NCBI GenBank assembly: GCA_947044365.1
Contig: OX345640.1
Span: forward strand, 3,088,001 to 3,152,000
Length of the DNA stretch: 64,000 nt
Direction of reading: 5' to 3'
DNA from: Petrosia ficiformis
Lineage: Eukaryota; Porifera; Demospongiae; Haplosclerida; Petrosiidae
In this document: positions 10,801 through 22,124 of the stretch, piece by piece
Numbering within the stretch: the first letter of the stretch is position 1
Layout of the letters: each line of letters begins with the position of its first letter
Notes under the pieces: model-generated
What the model saw: only the letters and a program-made list of their open reading frames with translations
Told to the model about the DNA's origin: nothing
Databases searched by the model: none
Position numbers and translations under genes: made by a program

Positions 10801-11542
10801 GTCGGTTAGTTGATGATAATCACTTCGAGAATGAATTTAATGTATGCAATAAAATAATTATAAATATAAATACATTTATCCTCATAATAAGGCGACTATT
10901 GTTTGTGGATATACAACTTGTAGATAATTGAAATTTTGATTTTATTAATTCTTATGGTAAAGGTGTTATTTATAGCTAATTATTGTTAGCGATTGTGTAA
11001 AGGTTGGTTTACAATATGATGCAAGGCCTTGCGTTTCTTTGCATTGCATTAGTGCGTTGTATTGTGAAGATGATGTGCTTCTTTTAATTTCATCAGACAC
11101 AACGTAACGCAAGAATAGGATCTGATTCGTATCACCTGCATTGCGTTTGATTAATCAATTTTCAGAATTTTATCACAACGCAATGGATGCAAAGCAAGGC
11201 TTGTGTCATATTGTGAACCAGCCTTTATTCACTAACATTATTACTCACAAACAATAGTCACTTTAAAGTTACTTCAGCAAAGTCTACTCAATATGATTTA
11301 ATTAGTGGCCATTTGTCCTGGGAATTGCATTTAATTAGGTATTATAATTATATATATATTATAGCTGTTAAGAATGGGGTGTGGTTTTGTGTTTGTAATA
11401 CACAACCAACGTATGCACTTCCTGCCTGTAATCTGACCAGCTTATAATTATAATGTATTACTTATTGCAGGATAGTCTAATTGTGACATTATCTCAGAAC
11501 AGACCAGAACCACAGGGTAGAAGATGTTTTTGTCGAACCTAA
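7801..11542 (+). CDS. Divergent Rab-family small GTPase
   Basis: A 217-residue Ras-superfamily GTPase of Rab type. Nine exons: 7801-7867, 7967-8041, 9206-9279, 9328-9410, 9461-9559, 10127-10163, 10521-10598, 10773-10841, 11471-11542; total 654 nt in frame. Motifs in order: P-loop GDQAVGKTS, switch I region around [13 protein letters not shown]3 DTAGQERFR, the [16 protein letters not shown]ab signature, G4 GNKSD, G5 ETSA, and a C-terminus ending CFCRT. The CxC pair near the end is consistent with geranylgeranylation, although two residues follow it. Rabs switch between GDP and GTP on vesicle membranes to recruit effectors. Switch I lacks the usual TIGVDF-type effector sequence, and a run of Asn (NNNN) lengthens the loop before G5, so assignment to a Rab subfamily is not possible. 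The donor after exon 4 is GTTGAA, a weak site. Intron 2 carries a 667-bp inverted-repeat transposon. Confidence 0.9.
8136..8802. mobile_element. Nonautonomous hAT-like element in Rab intron 2
   Basis: The left end (CAGGAGCTTATGAG..., 8136-8200) and right end (...CTCATAAGCTCCTG, 8760-8802) are inverted repeats of about 40 bp including GGAGCG/CGCTCC blocks. The flanking sequence repeats ATCTCAC(C) on both sides, a 7-8 bp target duplication overlapping the first base of the element. The CAGG ends and this duplication length fit hAT. A 96-codon minus-strand frame (8355-8645) inside does not resemble a hAT transposase, so the element is nonautonomous. Confidence 0.7.
9593..9936. mobile_element. 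hAT-type MITE family 2, copy A (344 bp, perfect 8-bp TSD)
   Basis: It begins TAGGGATGTG and ends CACATCACTA. The flanks 9585-9592 and 9937-9944 are both CATTATTA. The interior is rich in ATATCGATATT / ATCACGATAT motifs. It lies in intron 5 of the Rab gene. The TAGGGATGTG-type end with an 8-bp duplication fits hAT. Confidence 0.88.
10200..10350 (+). repeat. Pyrimidine-rich low-complexity tract in Rab intron 6
   Basis: A (CCTCTCC)n-like tract on the + strand, almost free of G. It is low-complexity DNA inside an intron. The open frame over it is an artefact of composition. Confidence 0.8.
11000..11226. mobile_element. MITE with ~45-bp inverted ends in Rab intron 8
   Basis: The left end AAGGTTGGTTTACAATATGA and the right end, reverse complement AAGGCTGGTTCACAATATGA, remain matched for about 45 bp into TGCATTGC/GCAATGGATGCA. 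Both flanks carry TA, consistent with a 2-bp duplication. No coding capacity. The superfamily is not certain. Confidence 0.65.
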
Positions 11543-11779
11543 ATGTTTATTCTTTTCTTTTGTCTTTGCATTTCTTTTGTTTATTCTGATCTATATATAT
11601 ATATATATATATATAATTATTATTATGTTAATAAATATCACATTAAGGTCTATAACAAAAATACTATTGTGGTTCATATAACAATCATTGCATACATCAT
11701 ACATTCTTAGCTGTATTGTGCTATATATATCAAATGGGGTGTAGTCTCAGTGAGTGAGTAGGTGGAGCATTTAATAAAC

Positions 11780-13512
11780 ATGTCAGCTACACAAGAAATA
11801 CAGAAGCTACAATCTGAAGGTGGCGAGTTCTGGGAGAAGATGTGGAGTGAGGGGCACACTGGCTGGCATAAAGATTTTGTCCAGGAAATACTAAAAGTGA
11901 GTTGGAAATATTATGTTTATGATCAAAATAATCATTTGCAACAGAAAAAACATACATACACACAAATATGTAATAACAGTGTCTGCAAAACCATAGTCAA
12001 GGTTGTTCACGTTCACCCTGTCCTTAGAAAAATCTTCCATAACTTTAATTTGGAAGGAGCAACAATCTCTTTAGCTGTGGCATTTACATACAAATAATTG
12101 TCCTTCCCGTTCTTTTTTGTGTATGTTAAATTTCAATTCACTGCTTCATTACTACATGTGTTGCAATAATATTATAATTATGTATTAACCTTATGACATT
12201 TAAAGTATAGTCATTCCATCCTAATGTGAGGTTATTATGAATTTTACCAACTTGAAGGAGTGTACTATAAAGTGTGATAAGGTCCAGGTGTTCACTAGTA
12301 TCAACATTCCAGAGCATTAAACTTGAACATAACTTCATTATTTTTGTTTTTTTATTTATTGTTTCAATATAGTGATAGATTTATCAATAATATTCACTCA
12401 TTCTAATAATATTTCAATAATATTCAAAACAAAATATGCATATTATGAGCATGAAAAATGTTTGTCTTTCCCTATTGGTCATATTCAATTGTCAATTTTT
12501 GAAAATGGTATAACTATAATAATTACTAATTTTTATCTTTTTTGACTCTCCATCAGAACCACTTCTCTTATCTCACATCAGGGGGTCAATCTGGTTTGAG
12601 TGTGTTTGTACCTCTATGTGGTAAATCTCTTGATATGGTTTGGTTATCTGATCAAGGGTTAAGTGTAGTGGGATGTGATATCTCAGAACTAGCTGTTCAA
12701 CAATTCTATACTGAGAATAACATAACAGTCAAGAAATGTAAGAGATGTTGTATGTCTGTGTATACCACACATGCATATATATAGTATAATTATACATCAG
12801 TGTTTTTGATAACTTCTTATTTGGCACTGCACAGTTCTCTCTTTGGGCCAGATGGCACAGTTAAATATGATTATGTTGTCACTAACAGCATTAACTCTTT
12901 GTTAATTGGGTCAAGATGTATTCCCAATGTCACACATGCTGACCTTTGTTGAGCCAATTTAGCCCATGCTTCAAAATGGATCGAAAACTGATGTACACTT
13001 ATACACATGCACACACTCTACACTAAATATCCAACTGGTGATGTTTCCTGCATGAATTTCTAAGTATATTACATGCATATTGTATAATTTTCATGTTAGA
13101 TTCTGCTGAAGGATTTCTGATATATGAAGCTACAGATAGACAGCTGAAGTTATATGTTGGTGACATTTATAACTGCATACCTGATACTATAGGACAGTTT
13201 GATTGTATATGGGATTGTAATGCAATTGTTGCTGTTAATCCAGAAGATAGACAGAAATATGCAAATACTCTAAAAGCGCTGTTAAAGCCAAATGGAAAGA
13301 TATTGATGTCTACGTATGAATTTGATCAATCTCTTCGTTCAGAGTTTCCACACTGTGTACCTCAAGACAAAGTCCACCCCTTATTTGAATCAAAGTACTC
13401 TATATCTCTAGTGGAAAGTATCGATTTAAAAGGATCTTATTTCTTGCCTAAATTTAATCTCCCATGGGCTACTCGTCATGTGTTTCATATTGAGAAGAGG
13501 ACAAGTGATTAA
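11780..13512 (+). CDS. TPMT-like SAM-dependent S-methyltransferase, copy 2
   Basis: A second thiopurine S-methyltransferase family gene, 236 residues. Exons 11780-11896, 12557-12737, 13100-13512 (711 nt in frame), with exactly the same intron phases as copy 1 at 3891-6622. The start is ATG 11780; an upstream in-frame GTG at 11762 is not a plausible eukaryotic start. Exon 1 contains FWEKMW-x2-GHTGWH. Exon 2 carries [13 protein letters not shown] and VVGCDISE and is nearly identical to exon 2 of copy 1. Exon 3 has [18 protein letters not shown] and ends EKRTSD. Exon 3 is more diverged than exon 2, which hints at recent duplication with gene conversion of exon 2. Intron 2 holds a degenerate copy of hAT MITE family 1, and intron 1 a SINE tail. 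The acceptor substrate is unknown. Confidence 0.92.
12070..12245 (+). mobile_element. SINE 3' portion (shared-tail family)
   Basis: Matches, in order, the 3' body of the SINE at 62622-62929: CCTTCC-GTTCTTTTTTGTGT, TTTCAATTCA, TGTATTAACCTTATGACATT, CATCCTAAT, GTGAGGTTAT-ATGAAT. There is no tRNA-like head here, so the copy is 5' truncated or diverged. It lies in intron 1 of TPMT-like copy 2. Confidence 0.6.
12798..12990 (+). mobile_element. hAT-type MITE family 1, copy 2 (degenerate)
   Basis: Starts CAGTGTTTTTGATAA and follows copy 1 through GGCACTGCACAGTTCTCTCT and GAGCCAATTTAGCCCATGCT, but has lost about 30 bp near the left end and has a mutated right terminus. No clean target duplication can be seen. 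Confidence 0.75.
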
Positions 13513-13906
13513 AACATATTATTATTATTATTATTATTGCTGTTTAGTTGTAAATCTAATATTTGTACAACATTTACAGCTTATATTAAATGAGTATGGT
13601 ACGATGTTTTTGGGTGGAATTTTTAGGTTCTTGATGTGCACAAATATTTAGAGCAATTGCTCTACTATGCTATAATGTCATGCAACAAGCAACTTCAAAC
13701 TGCATGCTCAAGAGAGAGTAATTCTAAATTTTGACAAAGTACTAACATTAAAAATAGATACTAGTAACTAGTAAAGTTGAACTTTGACCCGGATTTGAAT
13801 TCTGCACAGTGTATAGAATTTTAATTAATTGGGATTATTAATTATTAAATTAGACTTTAAAATTAGGTACATGTAATACTGAGCATGCGTATTCCCAAGA
13901 AAAATT
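13513..13906. other. Short intergenic spacer
   Basis: AT-rich spacer with an (ATT)n run near 13520-13540. I see no gene or clear regulatory motif. Confidence 0.6.
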
Positions 13907-16900
13907 ATGGATGCGCTTTTATCTGAGGTGAAGACTCTTCCTCTTGTGAAGCAGAGAGCTGTTGCTTCTTTTATGGGAGCCCTGGTAGCTGATGCTGCAG
14001 GTTTGTTTTTAATTAATTTAGTATTTCTCTGTGATAATTATGTGCAAAAGGAGGTGTTTTTACAGCCTTTGAAATTTAGTAAATTTAGTTGATTAATTAA
14101 TGGGAATATCGGAAGAGGCCATTCATCCAGTCTCAGACAGTGATTTTCGCTAACAGTCCTTTGTTATAAAACATGTGGGTGTAAGAGAAGTTTAGGTTCC
14201 GTAATTAATATATGGCACCATGGCCCGCTACCTTAGCCAAGGAAGGTTAAGATTTAAAAATTTTTTTACATAATATAACCCTAATAGAGGTGGCTGGCCC
14301 TAGGTTCGGCAGACCGCCACGTTTTTGCTGTGGCATATATAAATTACAGAACCTAAACTTTACTTATACCAACATACAGGTGAAGTGGGTTAAGGGAACC
14401 CTAAGATCAACAACTTGGTCCCTGGGATTGATGCATGTCATAGCCAAATGCCAGTTAGAGCATGTATTTGTTTAACATCAGACATCTGATAGTTTTGAAA
14501 TGGTAACATTGAGTTTTATAAGAATTGTTAAAACCACACCTGAGTTTACAGGGCACTGGTTTCTTTTTCAAAGATATTCTATTGTAATTACAATCAATTT
14601 TATTAGGTTTATCTCTATTGTGGGTGTACAAAGATGAAGACGTAATAAAAGCAGTTTCAGCCAATCCTAGTAAACCTGAGTTTCTTGTTTCTTCATCAAA
14701 TCCATTCTATCGAATCCCTTATGGTTCTTCGAGTCACTATGGTGATCACATTCTTCCAGTACTTCGATCAATAGCTCAATGTAAAGGTACCGTTCATATA
14801 TTAAAACATAGAAAATTACTTGTAGACAGACAGAAACAAAAAGAAATAATTCCATTATTATAACGAGTGCCGTCAGGACGGGACCCTTGCCTACATGGCA
14901 GAGTAATATTACATGTGAAACAAACAATTAATCATTTATAAAGATAATACACAAATAATTATTTTTCATGTGTGTTATGTATATATCATTGTTCATTTGT
15001 ATGGGTCTGTGTCTTATAATCACAGAAAGGTTAACTTCAGATTGTTTAATGCATACAAAAGGTATAAAGTAACAAAAGTCAAGGATGAAAATTCTGCTAT
15101 TAACTAAAGTAAATCAGGGAAAAACTGAATGGATGCACTCAATTTAATACTATTTTAAATACAAAAATTTTATCTCTATAATATAGTCTTACATTTTAGT
15201 TTTATTTCGAAAAAGAAAGAAAGGTCCTCTGTGAAGCGCTTAACAATCCTCAGAAAAATGCTTACACGTGTGCGAATCACATGCACAACACATGACTTTA
15301 AATAGGTGGACCTAGAAAGTAACTTTCTTAGCAAGGATGTTTGGAGCTAGTGCTTGAGGTTGTAGCCAGGACTACTTCAATTGTTTGATTTGATGCAGTG
15401 CTTTGCTAGCGATAGTCATGATACAGTAGCAGTTATGTTTAGATGTATGTAGATGTCCCCAGGAGTCTTCTCAAGTCTGGAAACAGTAACAGTGAGTGAT
15501 ATAAATTGTCATAACTTTGTAACCAAAAGGTTTTAGCAAAAGCCTCTTTTTTTTTTTTTGATCCTTGTATAATTTGAAGTCTGCCAGTAGCTCATTTGAG
15601 CCGCCAATATTCGTAGTTTTCCCAGAAATTTGCGAACAGACACACAGACACACAATATGATTATCATACCCTCCTGCCTACGTTTTGCAACAAGGGTAAT
15701 TATTACTTGAAAGCAGGATATGGACAGATGGTACATTTTATACTACCTGTTAATAAAACTGAAAAAAAGCTTTGAATGATACTTTGAGGTGTGAGTGTAT
15801 GCGGCTATGCGCCCAATAAAAATAGAACTCATTGATTTTTATATTGGATGCCCTAGAAAGTTGTGAATTGGCTATATAGCAAGAAGTGTTTGATATAATA
15901 GGATGCTGTTACGTGTATATATACATGTAATTCAAAGGGTATATACAATATATATATATATATATATGTATGAGGGAATCTTTGTCCTTGTATCTTTATA
16001 TAGATTTTGATCCAGCAGACTGTGCTGAGAAGCTTTACCAAACATTTGGCCCTCAATCTAAATATCACAGAGAAGATACAGGTAGAAATATCATATCATT
16101 TGCTGAACAGTAGCAGTATTTGACTATGTGAAGTACATTGTACATACTGTTGATAATAGTCACAGTACAATAAAATATAGTACAGTACAGTACAATAAAG
16201 TATAGCACAGTACAGTACAGTACAGTGTAATACAGTAGTCACTACAGTGCACATGCAATTACACATAATTGAAATGTACAATGTAAGTGCAAGCTAAAGT
16301 ATTTTTCTGTATGGTAGACATGGGCCAAGTACTTTTGAATGTACTTAAGTACAAGTAATAGCATGTTTTACATAATTATAGGCATTGTTAATGAAAAGAC
16401 TTACATTGTAAGTACAAGTAGGACTATTACAAGTATGATCATTGAACTTGTATTGTATATAGTTTAGGAAAATAATAATTTTAAGGCTGGAACGACAATC
16501 GAAACCTCAAACATTATATGTACTATAAGCTTCAAACCTCAAACATTATATGTACTATAAGCTTCAAACCTCAAACACTTATATGTATTATAAGCTTCAA
16601 ACCTCAAAATTTATATGCTTTAAAGCTTCACTGTCATGTCCACTTATGTCTTTGTACGTGAGCACTTGTACAAGCATGTATAGATATTTTACATGTACCA
16701 AAACATGAAATTCTAGTGCTAACAAAATTAGCTATAAAATAATAATTAATGCTTGTATGTACATGTACAACTATCTAAAAACATAATAATTTAAGCCGAA
16801 CTGAAAAACTTTCAGTCAGCAATGTATAATTTAATATTAAAGTAGGGATGTGTGATATAACTAGTATTGTGTATCACTGCCAAAAATTTCATGATACGAT

Positions 16901-19900
16901 CCAATATCACGAAATAATGAATGCATATAAAATGTAAATATATGTCCTGAAATGGTAAAATAAATCAATCACATTTATGCACACTAGCTTGTAATAATTA
17001 TTTTCAGGTATAAAATTAGACAATTGGGAAAAACCAGGTTTACTAAACTGTCCATTTCAGTGTATCAATACATCCAAAAGCTAATATTGTATCACGATAT
17101 TGAATGAAAATATCGATATTTCAATATAATAATATTACGTATTGCACACCACTAATTTAAAGTATAATTATAATTATTATAATTATGCAGAAAATAACTA
17201 ACATGCAAAAATGTTAAAACCAATAAAGTATGCGAACAAGATTGGGATGGTACTTTAGCATTGACATTGACTATCAACTTTCACTATATGAGTATACCTA
17301 CTGTACATACTGTGTGTTTTGCTATTTACTTACCAAAGCTACTTATGTAGGGTCATATGTAATAGAATACTCTATTAAATATGGTAGGGTTATATGGTTA
17401 CTTAATTTTGTTGCTAAGATACCATCCCATCCATCTTGTTGACTTATTTTATTATTATATTATTATTTTCAGGCAAAGTGACTTATCCAATTGATACTGG
17501 CTATTCCAACAGTCTTGTGAAAAGGTTTTTGGAACTATTCTCTCAAGGCAAATCTGTTGCTGATATTACTGATGATAATCTGAATAATCCAGATTATATT
17601 GGAAGAACAATAGCTCCTATACTGAAGTGGGCAGGTTAGTAAGTTCTGTGTGTGTGTGGATTAGAGTTGGGCAATAATTCAAGGCAAATACTGTAGTGTT
17701 ATTGCATTACAATAATTGCATTGCATAATTTTGGTTTGCCAATATTACTGCAATGGCAAAATTGTTGTCTTACTGCAATTAAATAGTACATCACACAAAC
17801 AAGGTTATTATGCAGTTGAAAATACTATAACACTTAATCTTGAGCCATATGCTCTCAAAACAAGGATCAGAAGTATCAAACTATATTGACTGAGCATGAA
17901 TGAATCAAATAAATATATAAACAATTGCTAACTGAAAATAATTAATATTTCTCATGTTACAAACTATTTGATTCCAGAGATTAATGACAACTATTTCTTG
18001 ATAAATAGGTCTATATTATTGTGTAACTTCCACAAGCAACACGGAAGAAACAGAAATAATTAAGAAAGCGGATTTCTTACTCATTTTGATAGCTTCTAGT
18101 ATGGTAGAGAAAATATTAGTGAGTGCTTGTACTTGCCATTTCGGAGGAGTGTATACACGCCAAGTATGGAAATCCAGGAGTGTCCAGTTTTTCAGGTACA
18201 CAGCGGGGTCAAGGATTGTGTCATCATCAACAAACACTCAAAACATATTGAGATTTTATACTATGAGTAGTAAAGGACCCAGTTTTGGGGAAATTCAAAA
18301 GTGCATCAGTGTTCTATATTTACTAGTTATCATAGTTTGAGGAAATACCTAAAGCCAAACATCCACTAGGCAACTTTGGAGTTGGCACAAGTTGCCTACT
18401 CCATGTTGCCAGTGAATAGAGCATGATTCTACTCTGTGACAGCATGTTGCTTGATGGTCGCAATCTATTACTTTTTACCATCAACTAGGCAGGCAGTTGC
18501 CTCGGGCTTAATTAACAAAATGGAAGTATAATTGAAAAAAAAAGATGGTAACATGTGCTTCGCTAGGTATAGCTTCCTTTATTTTTTTTGCATTTAATGA
18601 AGCATGAGTTTCACGACTCCCCTTTCCAACAAATCAAGTTAGAATCTTTGAACATGTATACTTCAAAAGTTATAAAGCTGACAAAAGTAATTATAAATCT
18701 ACAAATAATACAACAATTTGGAGAGAGTCATGCAACATTCAGTTGGTCTATATTTTGCTTTGAAATTTTCCCTAACAGGACCCTTTAGAACTCATTTTAT
18801 GTCATATTTCTATATAGGCTCTCCTGAACTTCAATCTAAGGTTGAACAGAGTGTTTTGTTGATGCAATCGAATGATATGGTCCTATCTATAGCAGGCGTG
18901 ACATCACGACTAATAGAAATGTATATACTTGATAAAGGAGAAGATCAGGGCTACCTCCAGACACTAGTCAACACACTCAAGTAAGTTAAATATTTCTTAA
19001 ATTTTAACTAACAAACTCTTCTAAATTTTATGCTTTCATAAAATTTGCTATTGTAAAACACAGTCCAGCAGTTTAAATCACCCCACTGAGCTTGCTTGTC
19101 TGCCTGCCTGTCTGTCTGTCTGAACAACAACAGTCGTCATCCACAATCACAGTAGGGAACCCTATACAATTGTAACAGGGGTGCTGGATTATGATACTTT
19201 CACAGCAAATTTATATTGACACACTTGAACATTACTAAATTTTGAAAAAATCCCTCTTGAGCAAAATTTTGGAGAACAGCCAGTCATGCAGGACATTGTC
19301 TAATAATAAGTTTAGTGAATGTCCAGTAAATTTGAAACTGAGACTGTTTAAATAGATCAAATTGTCCAATAGTCGGCTCAATATTTCCACTGTAGGTTCA
19401 TTTATAACTTTCATTATACATTAAGATGACAATGTAATGTGAATTACTATCTTTATTGCATTTATATTTTCAACTATATTTTCACATTTTAGGACTGCTC
19501 CTGATATTCCTCAAGATCAACGTGACTTAGTTCCTATGATTCAGGAAGTGATTGATGCGCAGAATCTATCTGTCAAAGATGCTACTGTCAAATTTGGGAA
19601 GGCATGCGGTAAGTTACACAATGAATAAGAAGAATTTTTGTTTTATAGAATATTGGCAATAAGTTAATTATAGTGTTGTAATAAAGTCTGTTCACACTGA
19701 CAATGACCTCAGAGTTAGGATGTGATGACTTTATATGTATATAAATATAGTGTATATTTATTAATGTCATGATTTGATAAACACAATACAGAATGGGAAG
19801 GATAAAAATATGGTTGGTTATAAAAAATTTTATAAGATCATGATGAACATAATGAGTTTTATGCAATAACAATTGCTAGTGTTATGGCTAGACCTTATTT

Positions 19901-21245
19901 ATGTCCAATATATTTTCTTTAGGATTACCTGGTTCCTTCAAGTCAGCTCTCAGATCTCTATTGGATGATACAAGCTATGTGTCTGCAGCAAGAGAGGTAA
20001 GAAACATGTCTTATGAAGTCTGTCCACATTCAACTTGGCATGTAGACGAATCTTTTGATGCATTTGATGCGATTGTATGTGACTAGCTCCAAGAAAACCA
20101 AGCTTATGAATTAAAATTTCAAAAATACTTTTTTTTTTTACCTGAATAGAGTATTAGAATGGTATATGATGAAAGCAAAGCCACAACAGTGAGTATACTG
20201 TTGAAGTAGTTAATCTTCCATTTTGAGAAAACCTCAATCAAAAAATGTTTTGGGGACTGTAATTCAAAATTCCACAAATTTGCTTTAACATAGGTTATCA
20301 AAGCACATAGAGGTCGAGGTAAGACATCGTTGAAGCTTTTTATGTAATAAAATGGTGATCACCAATATAACACATATTTCCAAATTATATTTTAAATAAT
20401 AATATGTGACTGACCAAGTTAAAAGATATTTCTATGCACTATAGACATCATCAGCTTTATGCTGGTATATTGGTTTTGCAATGTGACTTACTGTTGCCAA
20501 TACATATAACTATAACAAGATATATAGAGTAATCATGGCTAACTTTATCATGCCTGAAACACATCAGCCTATTATAGTTATTATCTACTCTTGTTTACCT
20601 TTTAAAAGACCTTGTAGAACTTTGGGAATATATTTCAGGTAAAATAGCTAGCTATTAGTTCCAGTTTCTACAGGTCTGTAGAGCTCGAGCGCGCATCCCA
20701 TTAATTGACCGAGCCCTCCTGGATGATGTAACTTCCTTAACTATGTATACAATGCATACTTACATTTATTTATTTATAAATTGGCCCTACAGGCCATAAA
20801 AATTTAGATTTTGAGAAAATGACCATTTATCAATGGTAATACATAATAATTATTGTAATGAAAATGGGCAACAGAAGAAAATTTAAAAGTTTTTCCTACA
20901 CAAACTAAGGTTGCACAATAGCTAGCCAAGGTGTTTTATATTTATTATAACATGTAAAACCAAAATCATGATAGTACAATATATCCGATTTCTGTGAATT
21001 TTGTTACTTATAATTAACATAATAATTTGCAATCACACAGCTTTTATGCATCCTTATTAACATAATTATAAATGTTATTGTTTTAGGTCATTTTGGCTGG
21101 AGGGAGTTGCTGTTCCAGACTGATATTTGTGGGAGCATGTCTTGGAGCTAAGTATGGAATTGATGGTATACCGAGAGAATGGATTGACAAAACTACAGCT
21201 GCTGAAGAAGCATTGTCCCTAGCTTTGCAGATTGTTAAAACATAA
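13907..21245 (+). CDS. ADP-ribosylglycohydrolase superfamily protein, J1-crystallin type
   Basis: A 341-residue member of the ADP-ribosylglycohydrolase/crystallin-J1 family. Eight exons: 13907-14000, 14607-14786, 16004-16081, 17473-17634, 18818-18980, 19493-19608, 19923-19996, 21087-21245; total 1026 nt in frame. The N-terminal helix has MGALVADAAG, the counterpart of the GxxxGDAxG motif. Exon 2 gives NPFYRIPYGSSSHYGDH. The last exon gives ILAGGSCCSR, GACLGAKYGIDGIPREWI and the C-terminal helix. Active ADP-ribosylglycohydrolases bind two Mg ions through Asp residues in S/T-D-D and GGDND-type motifs; here these positions read SSSHYGDH and GGSCCSR, so most metal ligands are lost. J1 crystallins and many sponge/cnidarian homologues share this loss, and a structural or non-hydrolytic role is likely. 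The introns hold several MITEs and repeats. A possible 39-nt extra exon near 20150 was left out because the AARE-VILAGG junction is already canonical. Confidence 0.88.
14176..14372. mobile_element. MITE with ~35-bp inverted ends in intron 1 of the J1-crystallin-like gene
   Basis: GGTGTAAGAGAAGTTTAGG at the left is matched by the reverse complement GGTATAAGTAAAGTTTAGG at the right. The match continues through TTC(C/T)GTAATT and ATATATG. Target duplication is not resolved (ACAT occurs on both sides). Noncoding. Confidence 0.65.
15330..15710 (+). repeat. Dispersed repeat, copy 2 (partner at 7400-7760)
   Basis: The same ordered blocks as 7400-7760, ending in the CAGACACACAGACACACA tract, CCTGCCTACG and CAAGGGTAATTATT. 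Intronic. Element type unknown; a truncated retroelement tail is possible. Confidence 0.65.
16140..16250 (+). repeat. CAGTA microsatellite
   Basis: Imperfect (ACAGT)n/(AGTAC)n tract in intron 3 of the J1-crystallin-like gene. The minus-strand frame over it (YCTVLY repeats) is an artefact. Confidence 0.85.
16500..16630 (+). repeat. 32-bp minisatellite, about four units
   Basis: Unit AAGCTTCAAACCTCAAACA followed by a TTATATGTACTAT-like segment, repeated four times with small changes, in intron 3 of the J1-crystallin-like gene. Confidence 0.85.
16843..17154. mobile_element. hAT-type MITE family 2, copy B (312 bp)
   Basis: Begins TAGGGATGTG and ends CACACCACTA. It is collinear with copy A at 9593-9936 (CTGCCAAAAAT, TGGTAAAATAAATCAATCA, GTATCACGATATT, ATATCGATATTTC) but lacks about 30 internal bases. 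Flanks TATTAAAG and ATTTAAAG match at 6 of 8 positions, an older target duplication. Confidence 0.82.
18016..18237 (-). other. Unrecognised 73-codon frame in intron 4 of the J1-crystallin-like gene
   Basis: A minus-strand open frame starting MFVDDDTILDPAVYL and ending in a hydrophobic stretch (SAFLIISVSSVLLVE). Its composition looks more protein-like than its neighbours, and two short canonical blocks could be an exon of a nested gene or a relic. I recognise no family, and no splice context is convincing. Confidence 0.2.
19685..19870 (-). mobile_element. SINE 3' portion (shared-tail family)
   Basis: Begins (on + coordinates) GTCTGTTCACACTGACAATG-ACCTCA, the reverse complement of the family tail. 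It continues through TAGGATGTGATGAC and TTAATGTCATGA to GAATGGGAAGGAT. It lies across the 3' side of exon 6 of the J1-crystallin-like gene, in intron 6. No tRNA-like head is visible. Confidence 0.6.
20533..20815 (+). repeat. Dispersed repeat, copy 1 (partner 22125-22505)
   Basis: Shares with 22125-22505 the blocks GTAATCATGGCT-ACTTTATC, GACCTTGTAGAACTTT-GGAA, ATAGCTAGCTATTAGTTCCA, CATTAATTGAC, GATGTAACTTCCTTAACTA and GGCC..GGCCATAAAA. Found in the last intron of the J1-crystallin-like gene. Noncoding. Confidence 0.75.
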
Positions 21246-22124
21246 TAAAATTCTGAGAGGGAAAAACAATTTTGTAGTTATAATTATTATAGTGCAGTTA
21301 TAATGATGTTTCATGACAATAATTCATTTTTTTAATGTTTGTTAGATTTTAAAAAATTTAGTTCTAGAACAAATGAAGCACCTTTGGTGTGTGGCCTCAC
21401 CGCTGTAGCTTAAGGATAGGTTGCAATTGCAACAATTAAATAAATGAGATGCAAGAAAGAAACAAGCTTAAATTTGAATTTTGTTGTTTATAAAGTTGAA
21501 AGTTAATGAGAAAGTTTTTTGTGGCTAGACTGGCTAAGATATTTCTGATAAATATAAAAACACATGGAAGATGACTAAGAATGATTCTCCATCAGCTATA
21601 CTGCTTTGAACTAGTATAATAACTATATTACTTACAGTCAATATACTCTTCCAACAAATATTCATTACCTCATTCATTACCAAAATATCTATGCCACAAC
21701 TGTCAGTTACTAAAGAAAATTATCCTATAATGAATTGTACATTGTTACAACTACAATAAGCAAAAGCATTGAAAGTCAAACAAAAGTTCGACCAGTTGCT
21801 CTAAACTGACCTCCACGTTTGATCTCACGTGATCACATTGGGTGTGGCTGAGGGTGTGGGTTATTGCAAGTTTATGGCAGAAACTGGAGAGCTTAAAGCG
21901 GATCTGTAGTGATTTTAGCAGTTTACTTCGTTATATAAACAACAGAGCAATAGAAGACCATGTTTTTGAACAGATCAGAAAGTGGCGGCTGTAGGATGTA
22001 TGCGTTTGAAGCTGTTCAAAGTAAAACAAGTGTATATAGAGAAAAAAACATCCCTATGATTGCTTTACAAATTTAAGTAAAGATAAACATATCTCTATGA
22101 CTGCTTTGTGGTGTCCAGCATTCG
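21246..22124. other. Intergenic, no gene seen
   Basis: AT-rich DNA after the J1-crystallin-like gene, with an AATAAA at about 21243-21250 overlapping the stop that could serve as a polyadenylation signal. I see no coding exon. Confidence 0.5.

Noticed and set aside
11762..12097. Upstream in-frame start and read-through of the first TPMT-like copy 2 exon
   Set aside because: 11762 is a GTG and the extension past 11896 is intron after a GTGAGT donor; the spliced model continues into the conserved SAM-binding exon.
20148..20188. Possible 39-nt exon in the J1-crystallin-like gene
   Set aside because: Splice sites are plausible and the frame stays open, but the direct junction of exons 7 and 8 already gives the canonical family sequence.
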